From: Colwellia sp. PAMC 20917
Lineage (GTDB): Bacteria > Pseudomonadota > Gammaproteobacteria > Enterobacterales > Alteromonadaceae
Direction of reading: 5' to 3'
Length of the DNA: 64,000 nt
Assembly (NCBI RefSeq): GCF_001767295.1
Contig: NZ_CP014944.1
Location: 1,178,001 to 1,242,000, forward strand
Shown here: positions 7,739 to 16,529 of the stretch, piece by piece
Position numbering within the stretch: the stretch's first letter is position 1
Layout: every line of letters begins with the position of its first letter
Translations under genes and position numbers: made by a program
Notes under the pieces: model-generated
What the model was told of the DNA's origin: nothing
Databases searched by the model: none
Seen by the model: the letters and a program-made list of their open reading frames with translations, nothing else

Positions 7739-8890
7739 ATGATGAAAGACATAAACAACGATAAAAAACTCCCCAGAGGAGTGAGTATTAAAAAAAACAA
7801 ACTCAGTAACTCGTTACAATTGAGTTTTACATACAAAAACATCAAATGCCGTGAAATTTATCCATTTCGGGTAACAGATAGAAACATTACAAAAGCCAGT
7901 GACAAAGTCGGGGGTATTCGAGACCGAATTGAAAGCGGCACATTTAATTACGCTGATGAATTCCCAAAATCTTCAAAATTAAAGATATTTTCTAATATAA
8001 CTCATGATGTTAACGTAAAATACTATCTTGATGACTATATTGAAAACGCTGTTCGCCGCGGTTTATCACATACAACGATTAATAGTTATCGAAAATCAGT
8101 TACTGCATTAAAACCCTTGTGGAATTTTTCAGTTGTAAAACTGACAGCCAGAGAGGTTCTCAGTTTCATTGAGAACTCACCTCAAGCCCCTAAAACGATT
8201 AGAAACCGAATTTCGGTACTAAGATGCTCTTTAAATAAGGCAATTATTCAAAACATAATTACGATAGATCCAACATCACAAATTAATTTAACTGTATATA
8301 TATCAAATGAAAGAAAGCTCAATGCTCGGAAAAAACACAAAGATGTTTTGCCATTTAATGGTGAAGAAATTTATAACATTTTAAATAATTGTTCTGGTCA
8401 AGAAAACTATATTATTACCTTTTGTATTGAAACTGGATGCAGATCGGGTGAGTGGGCTGGTTTAAAGTGGTGTGATGTTAATTTTGACAGCAAAGAAGTC
8501 TGTTTAGTCGAAACATTTACTGAAAACCAAATAAAAGGAACAAAAAGTAATTTAGCTAGAACGGTACCCCTTTCAAACAAAGCTATCGAGGCACTTACTT
8601 CGCAATTTGAATTGACCGGAACCAATGGTGAATTTGTTTTTTTAAATAGTAAAATGAATCCATGGAACACGGATAGTTTTAGAAAACATCAATGGACAAA
8701 AATCATCAAAAAATCGGGTGTAAAATATCGTTATCCCTACCAACTACGTCACTCTTTTGCCACAAGAAATATCAGCGAAGGCATGAATTTATGGAAGTTA
8801 TCACAATTGATGGGACATAGATCACCTGAGATGCTTTTGAAACACTATGGCAATTTTCTTGATGATTATGAAAAGAAAATAAAGAAGTAA
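7739..8890 (+). CDS. int: Tyrosine recombinase / site-specific integrase
   Basis: This 383-residue phage-type integrase catalyses strand exchange between attP and attB. The N-terminal ~75 residues form an arm-binding domain with Lys-rich strands. The SAM-like core-binding domain spans about residues 90-180 (YLDDYIENAVRRGLSHTTINSYRKS). The catalytic domain follows, with the first Arg in ETGCRSGEWAGLKW, the H-x-x-R box in YPYQLRHSFATR, the second His in LMGHRSPEMLLKHY and the nucleophilic Tyr in that same HY pair. All key residues are present, so the enzyme looks active. The gene ends 150 bp before a tmRNA 3'-end sequence, which marks its attachment site. It lies downstream of an excisionase-like gene. 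Confidence in the family is high; the exact target gene is inferred. Confidence 0.92.
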   Translation: MMKDINNDKKLPRGVSIKKNKLSNSLQLSFTYKNIKCREIYPFRVTDRNITKASDKVGGIRDRIESGTFNYADEFPKSSKLKIFSNITHDVNVKYYLDDYIENAVRRGLSHTTINSYRKSVTALKPLWNFSVVKLTAREVLSFIENSPQAPKTIRNRISVLRCSLNKAIIQNIITIDPTSQINLTVYISNERKLNARKKHKDVLPFNGEEIYNILNNCSGQENYIITFCIETGCRSGEWAGLKWCDVNFDSKEVCLVETFTENQIKGTKSNLARTVPLSNKAIEALTSQFELTGTNGEFVFLNSKMNPWNTDSFRKHQWTKIIKKSGVKYRYPYQLRHSFATRNISEGMNLWKLSQLMGHRSPEMLLKHYGNFLDDYEKKIKK

Positions 8891-8904
8891 TAAATAAAAA
8901 GTAC

Positions 8905-8946
8905 AAAAACCTCAGCTATCATTTAACATGTCGGCTGAGATTTTTG
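8905..8946 (+). terminator. Probable terminator of the integrase gene
   Basis: CTCAGC at 8911-8916 pairs with GCTGAG at 8934-8939 and is followed by TTTTT, 21 bases after the integrase stop codon. The loop is long (17 bases). Confidence 0.55.
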
Positions 8947-9040
8947 TGTTTATTTAACATTATCAATTAATTAGATAATTAGAACAGAACATTCTTGGAA
9001 CACTCGCAATATAACCCCCTTAGTACTAAAGGGCCACAGA

Positions 9041-9078
9041 GAAATTCGACGGGGGTTCGATTCCCCCCCGCTCCACCA
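9041..9078 (+). other. ssrA: tmRNA (ssrA) 3'-end fragment, putative island attachment site
   Basis: The segment has a T-arm (GGGGG, TTCGATT loop, CCCCC), a seven-base acceptor strand (CCGCTCC) and ACCA. It is preceded by GAAATTCGAC, as at the 3' end of tmRNAs. Upstream bases around 9020-9040 (TAGTAC...) also resemble that region of ssrA. No room exists for a complete tmRNA or tRNA here, since the integrase gene lies just upstream, so it is a partial copy. Integration at ssrA 3' ends is common for islands with this type of integrase. The intact ssrA would then lie left of the window. A tRNA 3' end is the alternative. Confidence 0.62.
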
Positions 9079-9610
9079 AATAAAGACCTTTTTAATCCAT
9101 TAGTTATACCTAGTAACTTTTAGATTTGGCGATAAACAAACCACCGTTTATGATAAGAAACCGCTTAATTGCGGTTTTTTTATATCTAAAATCCCCTCCC
9201 CCTAAATTTTAGCTTTCATAACTTGGACATCCATTATAAAAATTTAAGAAAATTATTGGATACAAACATATAAATGCTTCCAGAAGTTATACGCAAAGCT
9301 ATCGAGTAGTTGAATAAAACTTATAATATTATTGAAAAAGTCTACATATGACGGGAATTACTGTTTATGGGGATTTAAAGCACACTTAACGATAGACGTT
9401 TTGAGTCCATCGCTTATTACATATTATTTCACAAAGTAACTTTGCTAAAAATAACTATGCTAATAGTTTTTCGTAGCATGTTATATTTTGTCGTCGTTTA
9501 AATCCATGGTGTTCATAATAAGCCGTTAACTAACCCCAATTGCCTATAACCTATAACACAATGAAACAAACGTCTAAAATCTTTTAGCGGCTTTTTATAT
9601 ATCAAAGGAC
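9079..9610. other. Intergenic region at the island-core junction
   Basis: Apart from a terminator-like hairpin at 9158-9182, I see nothing in this 530-base stretch. It separates the putative attachment site from the symporter gene, which runs toward it. Confidence 0.45.
9158..9182 (+). terminator. Rho-independent terminator
   Basis: AAACCGC and GCGGTTT form a stem around TTAATT and run into a T-tract. The position, 80 bases after the tmRNA 3' end, suggests it was the terminator of the original ssrA gene and was displaced with the 3' fragment. Confidence 0.7.
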
Positions 9611-11041
9611 TTATAACGTCTCTTTGGCTTTATTCGCGGTCCAGACACCGGGTTCTGTTTTGCCTTGTATTTCGACATCATCAAGTAAAAAAGTAGGCTT
9701 ACCATTTTCTTTGAGTTTCTCGCGAAAGTCTTTAGTTAAATTCAATACGGTTGGGGTCAGTAAAATAATGGCGTAGATATTCACCAGCGTCATTAACCCT
9801 AGCGCCATATCTGCTAATCCCCACACTTCTTTCAACGAAGCCGTTGCTCCCCAAAACACCATAAATAAATAAATGCTGGTATAAAAGAGTCGCCCTACTT
9901 TATTGTCTAGTTTAAATAAATGTAAATTACTCTCTGCATAAGCATAATTAGCAACCACAGAGGTGAAAGCGAATAAGGTAATCGCGGCGGCAACAAAATA
10001 GTTTCCACCACTACCAAAATGGCTCGTCATCGCATCTTGTGTCATTCGTATACCTTCCATTTCGCCACTGATATTAATATCTGACAACAAAATAACTACT
10101 GCTGTGCAACTACAAAGCACCATGGTATCTAAGAAAACCCCTAGCATTTGTACATACCCCTGAGCAACAGGATGATTAGGAACAGGTGAAGCGCCTGCGG
10201 CTGCATGAGGCACACTACCTGCTCCGGCCTCATTTGAATATAAGCCTCGTTGAATGCCATTCTTAATTGCTGCACCTAAAGCGCCGGCACCCGCTTCATT
10301 TAAACCAAAAGCTGAATAAAATATATCGACAAACATTGAGGGTAAAAGTTGAATATTCATCAAGGTAATAACGACCGCTGTCCCGACAAAGGCTAACCCC
10401 ATAAAAGGGACAATAAGTTCAGCAAATCGAGCAATACTACGCATGCCACCTACAACGATACTGCCGGCGAGTACCGCAATAACTATGCCTGAATATTCAC
10501 GAGGGATGGTAAAAGTATTGTTTAATGCATCTGCGATGGTGTTGGCTTGCATTGCACTAAAAGTAAGACCGTAGCCTAAAAAGAGACAAAGCGAAAAAAG
10601 AATAGCCAGCCAAGGTTTGTTGAGTCCTGCCCGAATATAATAAGCTGGGCCGCCCCTGAATTCTTTATGTTCATCTCGCACTTTATATAACTGGCCAAGA
10701 ACACTTTCAGCAAAGCCGGTCGCCATACCCAATAATGCAATGACCCACATCCAAAATACCGCGCCACTGCCACCCAGCGAAATAGCCATGGCAACACCCG
10801 CTAAATTACCCGTACCAACTCGCGCTGAAAGCCCCGTACATAGAGCTTGAAAAGAACTAATACCTGACTTGTCAGATTGCGTACTGCCTTTCATCACCGT
10901 AAACATATATTTGAATTGCAGTATCTGTATCCAGCGAAGTTTGAACGAAAACCAAAATCCGGCAAAAAGTAACAAGTAAATTAATATTTGGCCTTGGCCC
11001 CAAAGGATATTGTTGATAGCGCTTACAATCTCATTAACCAT
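9611..11041 (-). CDS. Alanine/glycine:cation symporter (AGCS family)
   Basis: This 476-residue inner-membrane transporter has about ten hydrophobic segments. It has the family hallmarks GISSFQALCTGLSARVGTGN near residue 60, the RGGPAYYIRAGL loop and NEAGAGSVPHAAA in the C-terminal half. AGCS proteins import alanine or glycine with Na+, which suits a marine cell. The minus-strand gene lies 94 bp downstream of a CtlX-like hydrolase gene with the same direction, so the two may be co-transcribed in an amino-acid or citrulline-use unit controlled by the divergent Lrp-type gene. The substrate is inferred from the family. Confidence 0.9.
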   Translation of the reverse strand: MVNEIVSAINNILWGQGQILIYLLLFAGFWFSFKLRWIQILQFKYMFTVMKGSTQSDKSGISSFQALCTGLSARVGTGNLAGVAMAISLGGSGAVFWMWVIALLGMATGFAESVLGQLYKVRDEHKEFRGGPAYYIRAGLNKPWLAILFSLCLFLGYGLTFSAMQANTIADALNNTFTIPREYSGIVIAVLAGSIVVGGMRSIARFAELIVPFMGLAFVGTAVVITLMNIQLLPSMFVDIFYSAFGLNEAGAGALGAAIKNGIQRGLYSNEAGAGSVPHAAAGASPVPNHPVAQGYVQMLGVFLDTMVLCSCTAVVILLSDINISGEMEGIRMTQDAMTSHFGSGGNYFVAAAITLFAFTSVVANYAYAESNLHLFKLDNKVGRLFYTSIYLFMVFWGATASLKEVWGLADMALGLMTLVNIYAIILLTPTVLNLTKDFREKLKENGKPTFLLDDVEIQGKTEPGVWTANKAKETL

Positions 11042-11135
11042 TTACTTGCCTTATTTACTCTTTAATTTTCAGTATAGTACGATACTTTTTTAAATTATAT
11101 GCTTAATTTTTTTGACTCAATCGTTAATCAATAAA

Positions 11136-12056
11136 TTATCTTTTTGACAAGTGAACCCCTGCCAACATGCAACGTACTGAGCCACCAGCCATTTCAATGG
11201 CAGAGACATTCAGAGGAACTAATTTCACTGTTTCTTCTAGCAAGGTTATTTGCTTTGGTGTTAATGCGTTATAGGCAGTTAACGAAAGCGCAAGTATGCG
11301 CCCTGAAGTCCCTTGCAATTCGAGTGCATTACCGCAAAATTGATTGATTTGCTGCTCAGTTAAATAAATAATTTTTTTACCTGCATTTTCAAAGCGCTTA
11401 ATAATTTCATCTCGGCGTTTAGGGTTGGTCATCATTTCAAACCCGGCCATGACAAAATCACTGCCAATACACATTAATACATTGGTATGGTAAACACGAG
11501 TGCCCTTTTTGTCTTGAGCATCGAAAACCATAGGTTCAAAATTAAAGTGAGCGCAAAAGCGTTCAAGGACATGTGAATCTGTTCTTTTTGAACTAACCGC
11601 ATAAGCAATGCGTTCAATATGGTCTAGCACCATAGCACCAGTACCCTCTAAGTAAATATCATCATATTCTAATCCAGAATAATCAAAAACGACTTGCACA
11701 CGATATTGTTGTTTAAGCATGGCGATAATGTCTGTGCGGCGTTCCTTGCGGCGATTTTTTGCATACATAGGGTAAATTGCGACTTGACCACCACTATGTG
11801 TTGAAAACCAATTATTAGGAAATACTGAATCGGGTGTTTCAAGTCCTTCATCTTCAAAGAGGTGAACAACAACCCCTTCTGCTGCAAGTATGGTTGCTGC
11901 GCTAGTTACTTGATCAAAAGCGAGGGTTTTAATTTGCTCTTGGTTTACAAGCTCTGTTGACTGAAAGCTATTGTCTTGCTTTGTTTCTTCGTTAGGAAAA
12001 AAGTGATGTGGGCGGATCATCACGACCGCATTTGGTGCTTGTGGAAATACTGGCAT
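11136..12056 (-). CDS. ctlX: Citrulline-utilisation hydrolase CtlX-like (amidinotransferase fold)
   Basis: This 306-residue protein has the five-bladed amidinotransferase/arginine deiminase fold. It begins APNAVVMIRPHHFFPN and has PDSVFPNNWFSTH, EGTGAMVLDH, an active-site His in YHTNVLM and a nucleophilic Cys in GGSVRCMLAGVHL at the C-terminus. Enzymes of this group hydrolyse guanidino or ureido compounds through a Cys thiouronium-type intermediate; CtlX is linked to citrulline breakdown. The protein is cytoplasmic. It is transcribed away from an Lrp/AsnC-type regulator with 200 bp between them, and toward an alanine-type symporter. A dimethylarginine dimethylaminohydrolase role is the main alternative. 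Confidence 0.82.
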   Translation of the reverse strand: MPVFPQAPNAVVMIRPHHFFPNEETKQDNSFQSTELVNQEQIKTLAFDQVTSAATILAAEGVVVHLFEDEGLETPDSVFPNNWFSTHSGGQVAIYPMYAKNRRKERRTDIIAMLKQQYRVQVVFDYSGLEYDDIYLEGTGAMVLDHIERIAYAVSSKRTDSHVLERFCAHFNFEPMVFDAQDKKGTRVYHTNVLMCIGSDFVMAGFEMMTNPKRRDEIIKRFENAGKKIIYLTEQQINQFCGNALELQGTSGRILALSLTAYNALTPKQITLLEETVKLVPLNVSAIEMAGGSVRCMLAGVHLSKR

Positions 12057-12215
12057 AATTTCTCTCTGTTACCTTGTATTTTATGCTTTATCATAATTTC
12101 TCTCTTGGCAGATAAAGCAGAGCGCTATACAAAGCTGTTATTTAACTGAACCCTATACTATCTGCTGAAGGTGCCAATCAAAATGGCAATATGTTGCAAT
12201 TATTGAGTAAATATT

Positions 12216-12249
12216 TATCATATTGTTTAGTTTTATTGTCAAAATGATA
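12216..12249. promoter_or_regulatory. Inverted repeat, possible Lrp-type operator
   Basis: TATCATATTG and CAAAATGATA form a 10-base inverted repeat with one mismatch and a 14-base spacer. It ends 14 bases before the start of the Lrp-like gene and lies in the divergent ctlX promoter region, the place expected for autoregulation. The binding protein is inferred. Confidence 0.45.
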
Positions 12250-12263
12250 ATTTGGAGCCGAGT

Positions 12264-12719
12264 ATGACCGAGAACAAGAACCTGAAGAAGCGGGTATTTC
12301 TTTACGATGCTATTGATAAAGAGCTCATTGCTATTTTACGCCTTGATGCTAGGGCCTCTATTTCTAAGTTGGCAAAATCACTCCACGTCTCGCGTGGCAC
12401 AGTACAAAATAGAATGGATCGACTGATTAATTCTGGCGCTATTTTAGGATTTACGATTCGAGCTCACGATGAGTTAGAAACTGAAGTCGTTAAAGCAATC
12501 ATGATGATAGAAGTTGTCGGTAGGTCGACCACACAAGTGATTAATAAACTGCGTGGTATTGCCCAACTTGATAAGATTCACACAACTAGCGGTACTTGAG
12601 ATTTAGTGGCTGAGGTTAAAACATCAAATTTACTCGAGTTTGATCACGTACTGCGAGATGTTAGAACAATAGAAGGTGTACTTAACAGTGAGACCCGTAT
12701 TCTTTTAAGCTCAGTTTAA
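12264..12719 (+). pseudogene. Lrp/AsnC family regulator interrupted by in-frame TGA
   Basis: The first 111 codons from the ATG (GGAG 9 bases upstream) encode an AsnC-type winged HTH (LIAILRLDARASISKLAKSLHVSRGTVQNRMDRLI, about residues 15-50) and the start of the RAM ligand domain. A TGA at 12597-12599 sits where the family has Trp (SGTWDL). The same frame then continues without a further stop to TAA at 12717, encoding DLVAEVKTSNLLEF and the rest of a normal C-terminus. A single TGG to TGA change therefore breaks an otherwise intact 151-residue protein. It may be a sequencing error, a real nonsense mutation or a truncated but DNA-binding regulator. It most likely controls the divergent ctlX and symporter genes. 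Confidence 0.8.
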
Positions 12720-12940
12720 GCATTTTCAATTCATCTATGATATTTATGGGTAATTCCATTCAAACCCCCTCTTTGTTAAAGCTAATGGCTTTAATTGCTA
12801 CTTATAAAATAACTTTCGCTTTTATCTCTGATAAAACACAATACTGGCGTTAATAACGATAGTATTTTTCAAGCAGTTTATGGATAATATCTCACTTTTA
12901 AAGAAATGCTCAATGTGGCATTTTAAGCTGAGCTTTACCT

Positions 12941-13879
12941 ATGCATAAAATTAGTGGTCGATGGCAACTGGGGTTGTTTTTATCCCTTACTACGGCAATA
13001 TTATGGGGCATTTTACCGATTGCGCTCAAAGAGCTATTGCAATATATGGACGTAAATACCATTACTTGGTTTCGTTTTCTTATTGCGGCCGTATTTTTGG
13101 GCGGATACTTAGTCATCACCAAACGCTTACCTTCATTATCATCACTTAAGAACAATAAAGTCATGGTATTAATGATACTTACCGTCTTTGGTTTATTAGC
13201 AAACTACATTCTCTATATGATGGGCTTGGCCTTAACATCACCAGAAAGCACACAGGTCATGATTCAAATAGCACCGATGTTATTACTTATTGGTGGTGTT
13301 TGTGTTTTTAAAGAGTCGTTTAATACCAAACAAAAAGTGGGCTTGTTAACCTTTATCTTAGGACTGGTATTGTTTTTTAATCAGCGATTTGAACAATTAT
13401 TTAGTTTTCAGGGTAACTATGCTCTTGGCCTTTTCTTTATTATTCTTGCGGCAATTCTTTGGGCTATTTATGCCTTAGCACAAAAGCAACTGTTGAAAAA
13501 TTTTGCCTCTGAAGAAATTATGATACTGATTTATTTAGCGGGAACCTTGGTGTTTTTACCGTTGTCGGCACCGTCTTTAGTGTTTGAACTAGATACCATA
13601 GGCTGGTTACTGTTGATTTTTTGTGGGGCAAATACGCTTTTGGCTTATGGCGCTTTTGCAGAGGCTCTTGAACATTGGGAAGCGTCTCGTGTTAGCGCAA
13701 CATTAGCCATAACTCCACTATTGACCTTAATTTTTATGCAGATCATTAATTATATTTCTCCAGGAGCGATTACAAACGAACCACTCAATACTACCAGTAT
13801 TATTGGTGCAGTGATCTTAGTTATTGGTTCTGGTGTTACGGCGTTAAGTAAAAATAAAGCCAAAATAGTATTAACCTAA
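12941..13879 (+). CDS. EamA/DMT family transporter
   Basis: This 312-residue protein has ten hydrophobic segments arranged as two EamA repeats. The first begins LTTAILWGILPIALKELL and the second FIILAAILWAIYALAQKQLL; the WG and WA pairs near the start of each repeat are typical. Members export or import small metabolites such as amino acids across the inner membrane; the substrate cannot be read from sequence. It lies 220 bp after the Lrp-like gene on the same strand and is followed by two terminator hairpins. Its position near ctlX and the alanine symporter suggests an amino-acid link, but this is weak. Confidence 0.85.
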   Translation: MHKISGRWQLGLFLSLTTAILWGILPIALKELLQYMDVNTITWFRFLIAAVFLGGYLVITKRLPSLSSLKNNKVMVLMILTVFGLLANYILYMMGLALTSPESTQVMIQIAPMLLLIGGVCVFKESFNTKQKVGLLTFILGLVLFFNQRFEQLFSFQGNYALGLFFIILAAILWAIYALAQKQLLKNFASEEIMILIYLAGTLVFLPLSAPSLVFELDTIGWLLLIFCGANTLLAYGAFAEALEHWEASRVSATLAITPLLTLIFMQIINYISPGAITNEPLNTTSIIGAVILVIGSGVTALSKNKAKIVLT

Positions 13880-13936
13880 TGGCTTAAATGTCGCAAGCAA
13901 ACCGACTCTTTTAAGCCATTAATTATAAATATTTAC

Positions 13937-13967
13937 CTGATAGCTCAGTCATTAACTATCAGTTTTT
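13937..13967 (+). terminator. Probable terminator of the EamA gene
   Basis: CTGATAG pairs with CTATCAG around a 12-base loop, followed by TTTTT, 58 bases past the stop codon. Confidence 0.5.
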
Positions 13968-13985
13968 AACCTTTACTAACTCAAT

Positions 13986-14010
13986 AAAACTGCCCGTATC
14001 GGGCAGTTTT
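13986..14010. terminator. Bidirectional terminator
   Basis: AAAACTGCCCG and its complement form a perfect 11-base stem with a TAT loop, flanked by A and T runs. It lies between convergent genes and can serve both the EamA gene and the minus-strand lipoprotein gene. Confidence 0.8.
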
Positions 14011-14168
14011 AAATTCAACAATCCCCAACAACGTCTTAAAATAACCTAGCTATATCGTATCGATTAAGTACTATAACCACAGGTTTTCAAGGCTATTGTC
14101 AGTGAACTATTTGGTAATAAATGACTACTATTGCACCCGAAACGATTCAACTGTCTATTTTATTTAAT

Positions 14169-15914
14169 CTACTGACTTGGTTTATTTTCAGCCCAAACAG
14201 CCGTACCTTTATAGGCAGTCTGAAAGATAAACAACCTATCTTCAGAATAAGTGACTTTTATTTCAGCTAAGCTAGGCATGTAACCTATTTTTTTATTTCT
14301 GATCGTAATATCTGATATTTCAGTTAGGCTTTGATCACTAACCATGTAATAAATAGTTTCTTCAAATGCTCCCCCAGTGATCCAAGAGAAAAGTAACTTA
14401 TTATCTAAGTTTTGAATATTAAAATAACTTCTATCTCCTGCTTCACCAATGCTAGCACCTCCAGAAGTAGTTTGCTCTGCGACAGTTATGACGTTTGAAG
14501 ATACCTTTACATCTGTTAGCAAACTATCACGGTTAATTATTCTGGCTTTAATTGCCTCGTCACTCAAACCTTCACATGTACTACAATATCCCCCTTGTAC
14601 CCATGAGAAAACAAAGCCATTATCGATGGGGGTTAAATCTTGGAATCGTGCAGTAGTTACATTATTTTCATCTATGATTGAAGGTTCAATTTTCCTGACA
14701 ACGTCAATATCAATGTCATTAATAAATTTTCCATAGGTAACTATAGCGAAATCATTATTATTTGACTCTTTAGTTGACCAAGAAACTAAAATTTGATTGT
14801 TACTAATAGCCGCTTTAATCGTATTATCAATAAGACCGTCTACATATTCATGAATAGAAAATATCTCTGAAGTGACACCCGAAGTATCAATGTAACGCCC
14901 CATGATATGTTCACTGCCATTTCCTGTTTTCCAGCGCCAAGTAACTAAATATTTATCACCATCAAAAAGAATGTTTATTTCTTTGTTGTTATTACTAAGT
15001 GAAAACTCTCGTTCTAAATATAAATCTATGTATTTACTATAAAATGATACAGGAATACGAACATCATCTAAAACCACTCCCGTTTTTGAGACTCTTTTAG
15101 CAACAAGGTGTCGATCATTATAATCAGCACCATATACAACGAGATATGAACCCTGACTGTATTTAGCATTGACATTTAAACAACCTAAAGATTTATCATC
15201 AATTAAAAATTGTTCACTAAAAGTGAGCTCCTGCGACATAATTTTGCCATAGAGCTGATATTCATTAGAATTCTGTGCTGATGGTTCACAAATCAACATT
15301 AAAAAATCATCATCTGCCTTTGTTACACTTATCTCGGTAGTCTCATGCGTTAATATACTCAGGTGCGACGTCTGGGCAATATAGCGAGAAACTTCTATAT
15401 ACCGATCAAACTCTTGGGCTTCCGAAAAAAAGAAAATAGAATAGTAAACGGAGTTCACTTCCACATAACTTTGCATAAATTTTAACGCAACATCGTCAAT
15501 ATTCGCCGTAAATATAACCTCTGTTCCCTCAAAGCTCGAAAAGTTAATGGGCTTAGAAGAGACTTCACTTATGTTTGAAAGTCCTTGCCTACTTTGAATA
15601 AAACTGTCAGTTTTTACGATAGTAATAACTTTAGGAGAAGTACCTTCGGAATAAAAAGTACTAAGTACAAGAGGCTCTGGATCAAGGCTTTGTTCTTGAT
15701 ACCAACTAAGAGGAATTTTTAAAGTGATCCCCCCTCTAAAAACAGCGTTATATTTGTTTGATATTTCATTTTTATATTTAATACTTTTATAATCAAGAGG
15801 AACAACGGCCACATCGGTGTTCGTTCCATTAGCTTTAGTGCTGTCACTACTAGAACCTCCTCCACATCCTTGAACAGATAAAATAAATAAAACAATCGTT
15901 ATTAACTTTTTCAC
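14169..15914 (-). CDS. Large lipoprotein with propeller-like repeats
   Basis: I start this gene at a GTG (15914) with AAAGGA upstream, giving 581 residues that begin VKKLITIVLFILSVQGCGGG, a lipoprotein signal with Cys at about position 17. An ATG 11 codons further up lacks a signal-like start. Residues ~60-190 resemble a PsbP/DUF1795-like domain (GGITLKIPLSWYQEQ). The rest contains five or six repeats with a W or Y core, such as YLVTWRWKTGNGSEHIMGRY, ILVSWSTKE, FVFSWVQGG and LLFSWITGG, each followed by a polar strand. This pattern suggests a beta-propeller. It is probably an outer-membrane or periplasmic lipoprotein. The function is unknown. It stands alone between convergent and divergent neighbours. 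Confidence 0.72.
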   Translation of the reverse strand: MKKLITIVLFILSVQGCGGGSSSDSTKANGTNTDVAVVPLDYKSIKYKNEISNKYNAVFRGGITLKIPLSWYQEQSLDPEPLVLSTFYSEGTSPKVITIVKTDSFIQSRQGLSNISEVSSKPINFSSFEGTEVIFTANIDDVALKFMQSYVEVNSVYYSIFFFSEAQEFDRYIEVSRYIAQTSHLSILTHETTEISVTKADDDFLMLICEPSAQNSNEYQLYGKIMSQELTFSEQFLIDDKSLGCLNVNAKYSQGSYLVVYGADYNDRHLVAKRVSKTGVVLDDVRIPVSFYSKYIDLYLEREFSLSNNNKEINILFDGDKYLVTWRWKTGNGSEHIMGRYIDTSGVTSEIFSIHEYVDGLIDNTIKAAISNNQILVSWSTKESNNNDFAIVTYGKFINDIDIDVVRKIEPSIIDENNVTTARFQDLTPIDNGFVFSWVQGGYCSTCEGLSDEAIKARIINRDSLLTDVKVSSNVITVAEQTTSGGASIGEAGDRSYFNIQNLDNKLLFSWITGGAFEETIYYMVSDQSLTEISDITIRNKKIGYMPSLAEIKVTYSEDRLFIFQTAYKGTAVWAENKPSQ

Positions 15915-16221
15915 ATATATTCCTTTATAAATATATTTTTTGGTCATTAAAATACCTTAACGAAAACGACTATCTGGTTTAACCGTTTTAAGTGGCGATA
16001 TATAATGAGCAAAAAGGGGATGAACGAAAAATAAAGTGTAACTTTTCTTTGTTCATTGATTTGTTATGTTGAAATTTTATCACGCTTTACAAAAAAAGTA
16101 ATATAACGCCAAACAACCACATTAACAAAAAATTAACGTTAAATCTTTAAAAGGTCGGTTTTAATATAAATAATGTTTGTTAGGCTAACTGAGATAATAA
16201 AATAGCGGGGGTATGGTGATT
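15915..16221. other. Intergenic region, nothing recognised
   Basis: This 307-base AT-rich gap holds the promoter side of the lipoprotein gene and the 3' side of the GGDEF remnant. No frame, RNA or repeat is supported. Confidence 0.4.
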
Positions 16222-16479
16222 CTAGTTTACTGTATGGATAATATTTACTGCTTCGTTGTCATTTTCTTTAGGTGTTTCTTGCATCTGACAAACGATATTT
16301 CGCCCACTGTTTTTAGCTTTATATAAAGCTACATCAGCAAGTTTTATCAGATCTTCTAATTCATTCATTTGAGCATTAAAATCAGCCACACCAAAACTTG
16401 CAGTAATGGAAAGAGAAAGACCATCATGTAAACACTCAGTAAGTTCTCGCTGCGACTTTGTTGAGTGGTTTTTCGGCAA
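16222..16479 (-). pseudogene. C-terminal fragment of a GGDEF diguanylate cyclase
   Basis: This 85-codon frame matches only the last third of a GGDEF domain: LSITASFGVADFNA, then LIKLADVALYKAKNSGRN, the typical final helix. The GG(D/E)EF signature, the nucleotide-binding half and any sensor domain are absent. The frame begins with a TTG and its upstream end overlaps the region before the oppositely oriented binding-protein gene. It therefore cannot make c-di-GMP and is best read as the decayed remainder of a larger gene cut by a deletion or rearrangement. Confidence 0.8.
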
Positions 16480-16529
16480 CTTTAGTGTTAATCTTTTTTA
16501 TCTATAAATCAAGGAAGATTAACCCCACA

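Noticed and set aside
9041-9078. A complete tRNA gene ending in CCA.
   Set aside because: No D-arm, anticodon arm or 5' acceptor strand can be placed upstream; only a T-arm and acceptor 3' strand are present, so it is a fragment.
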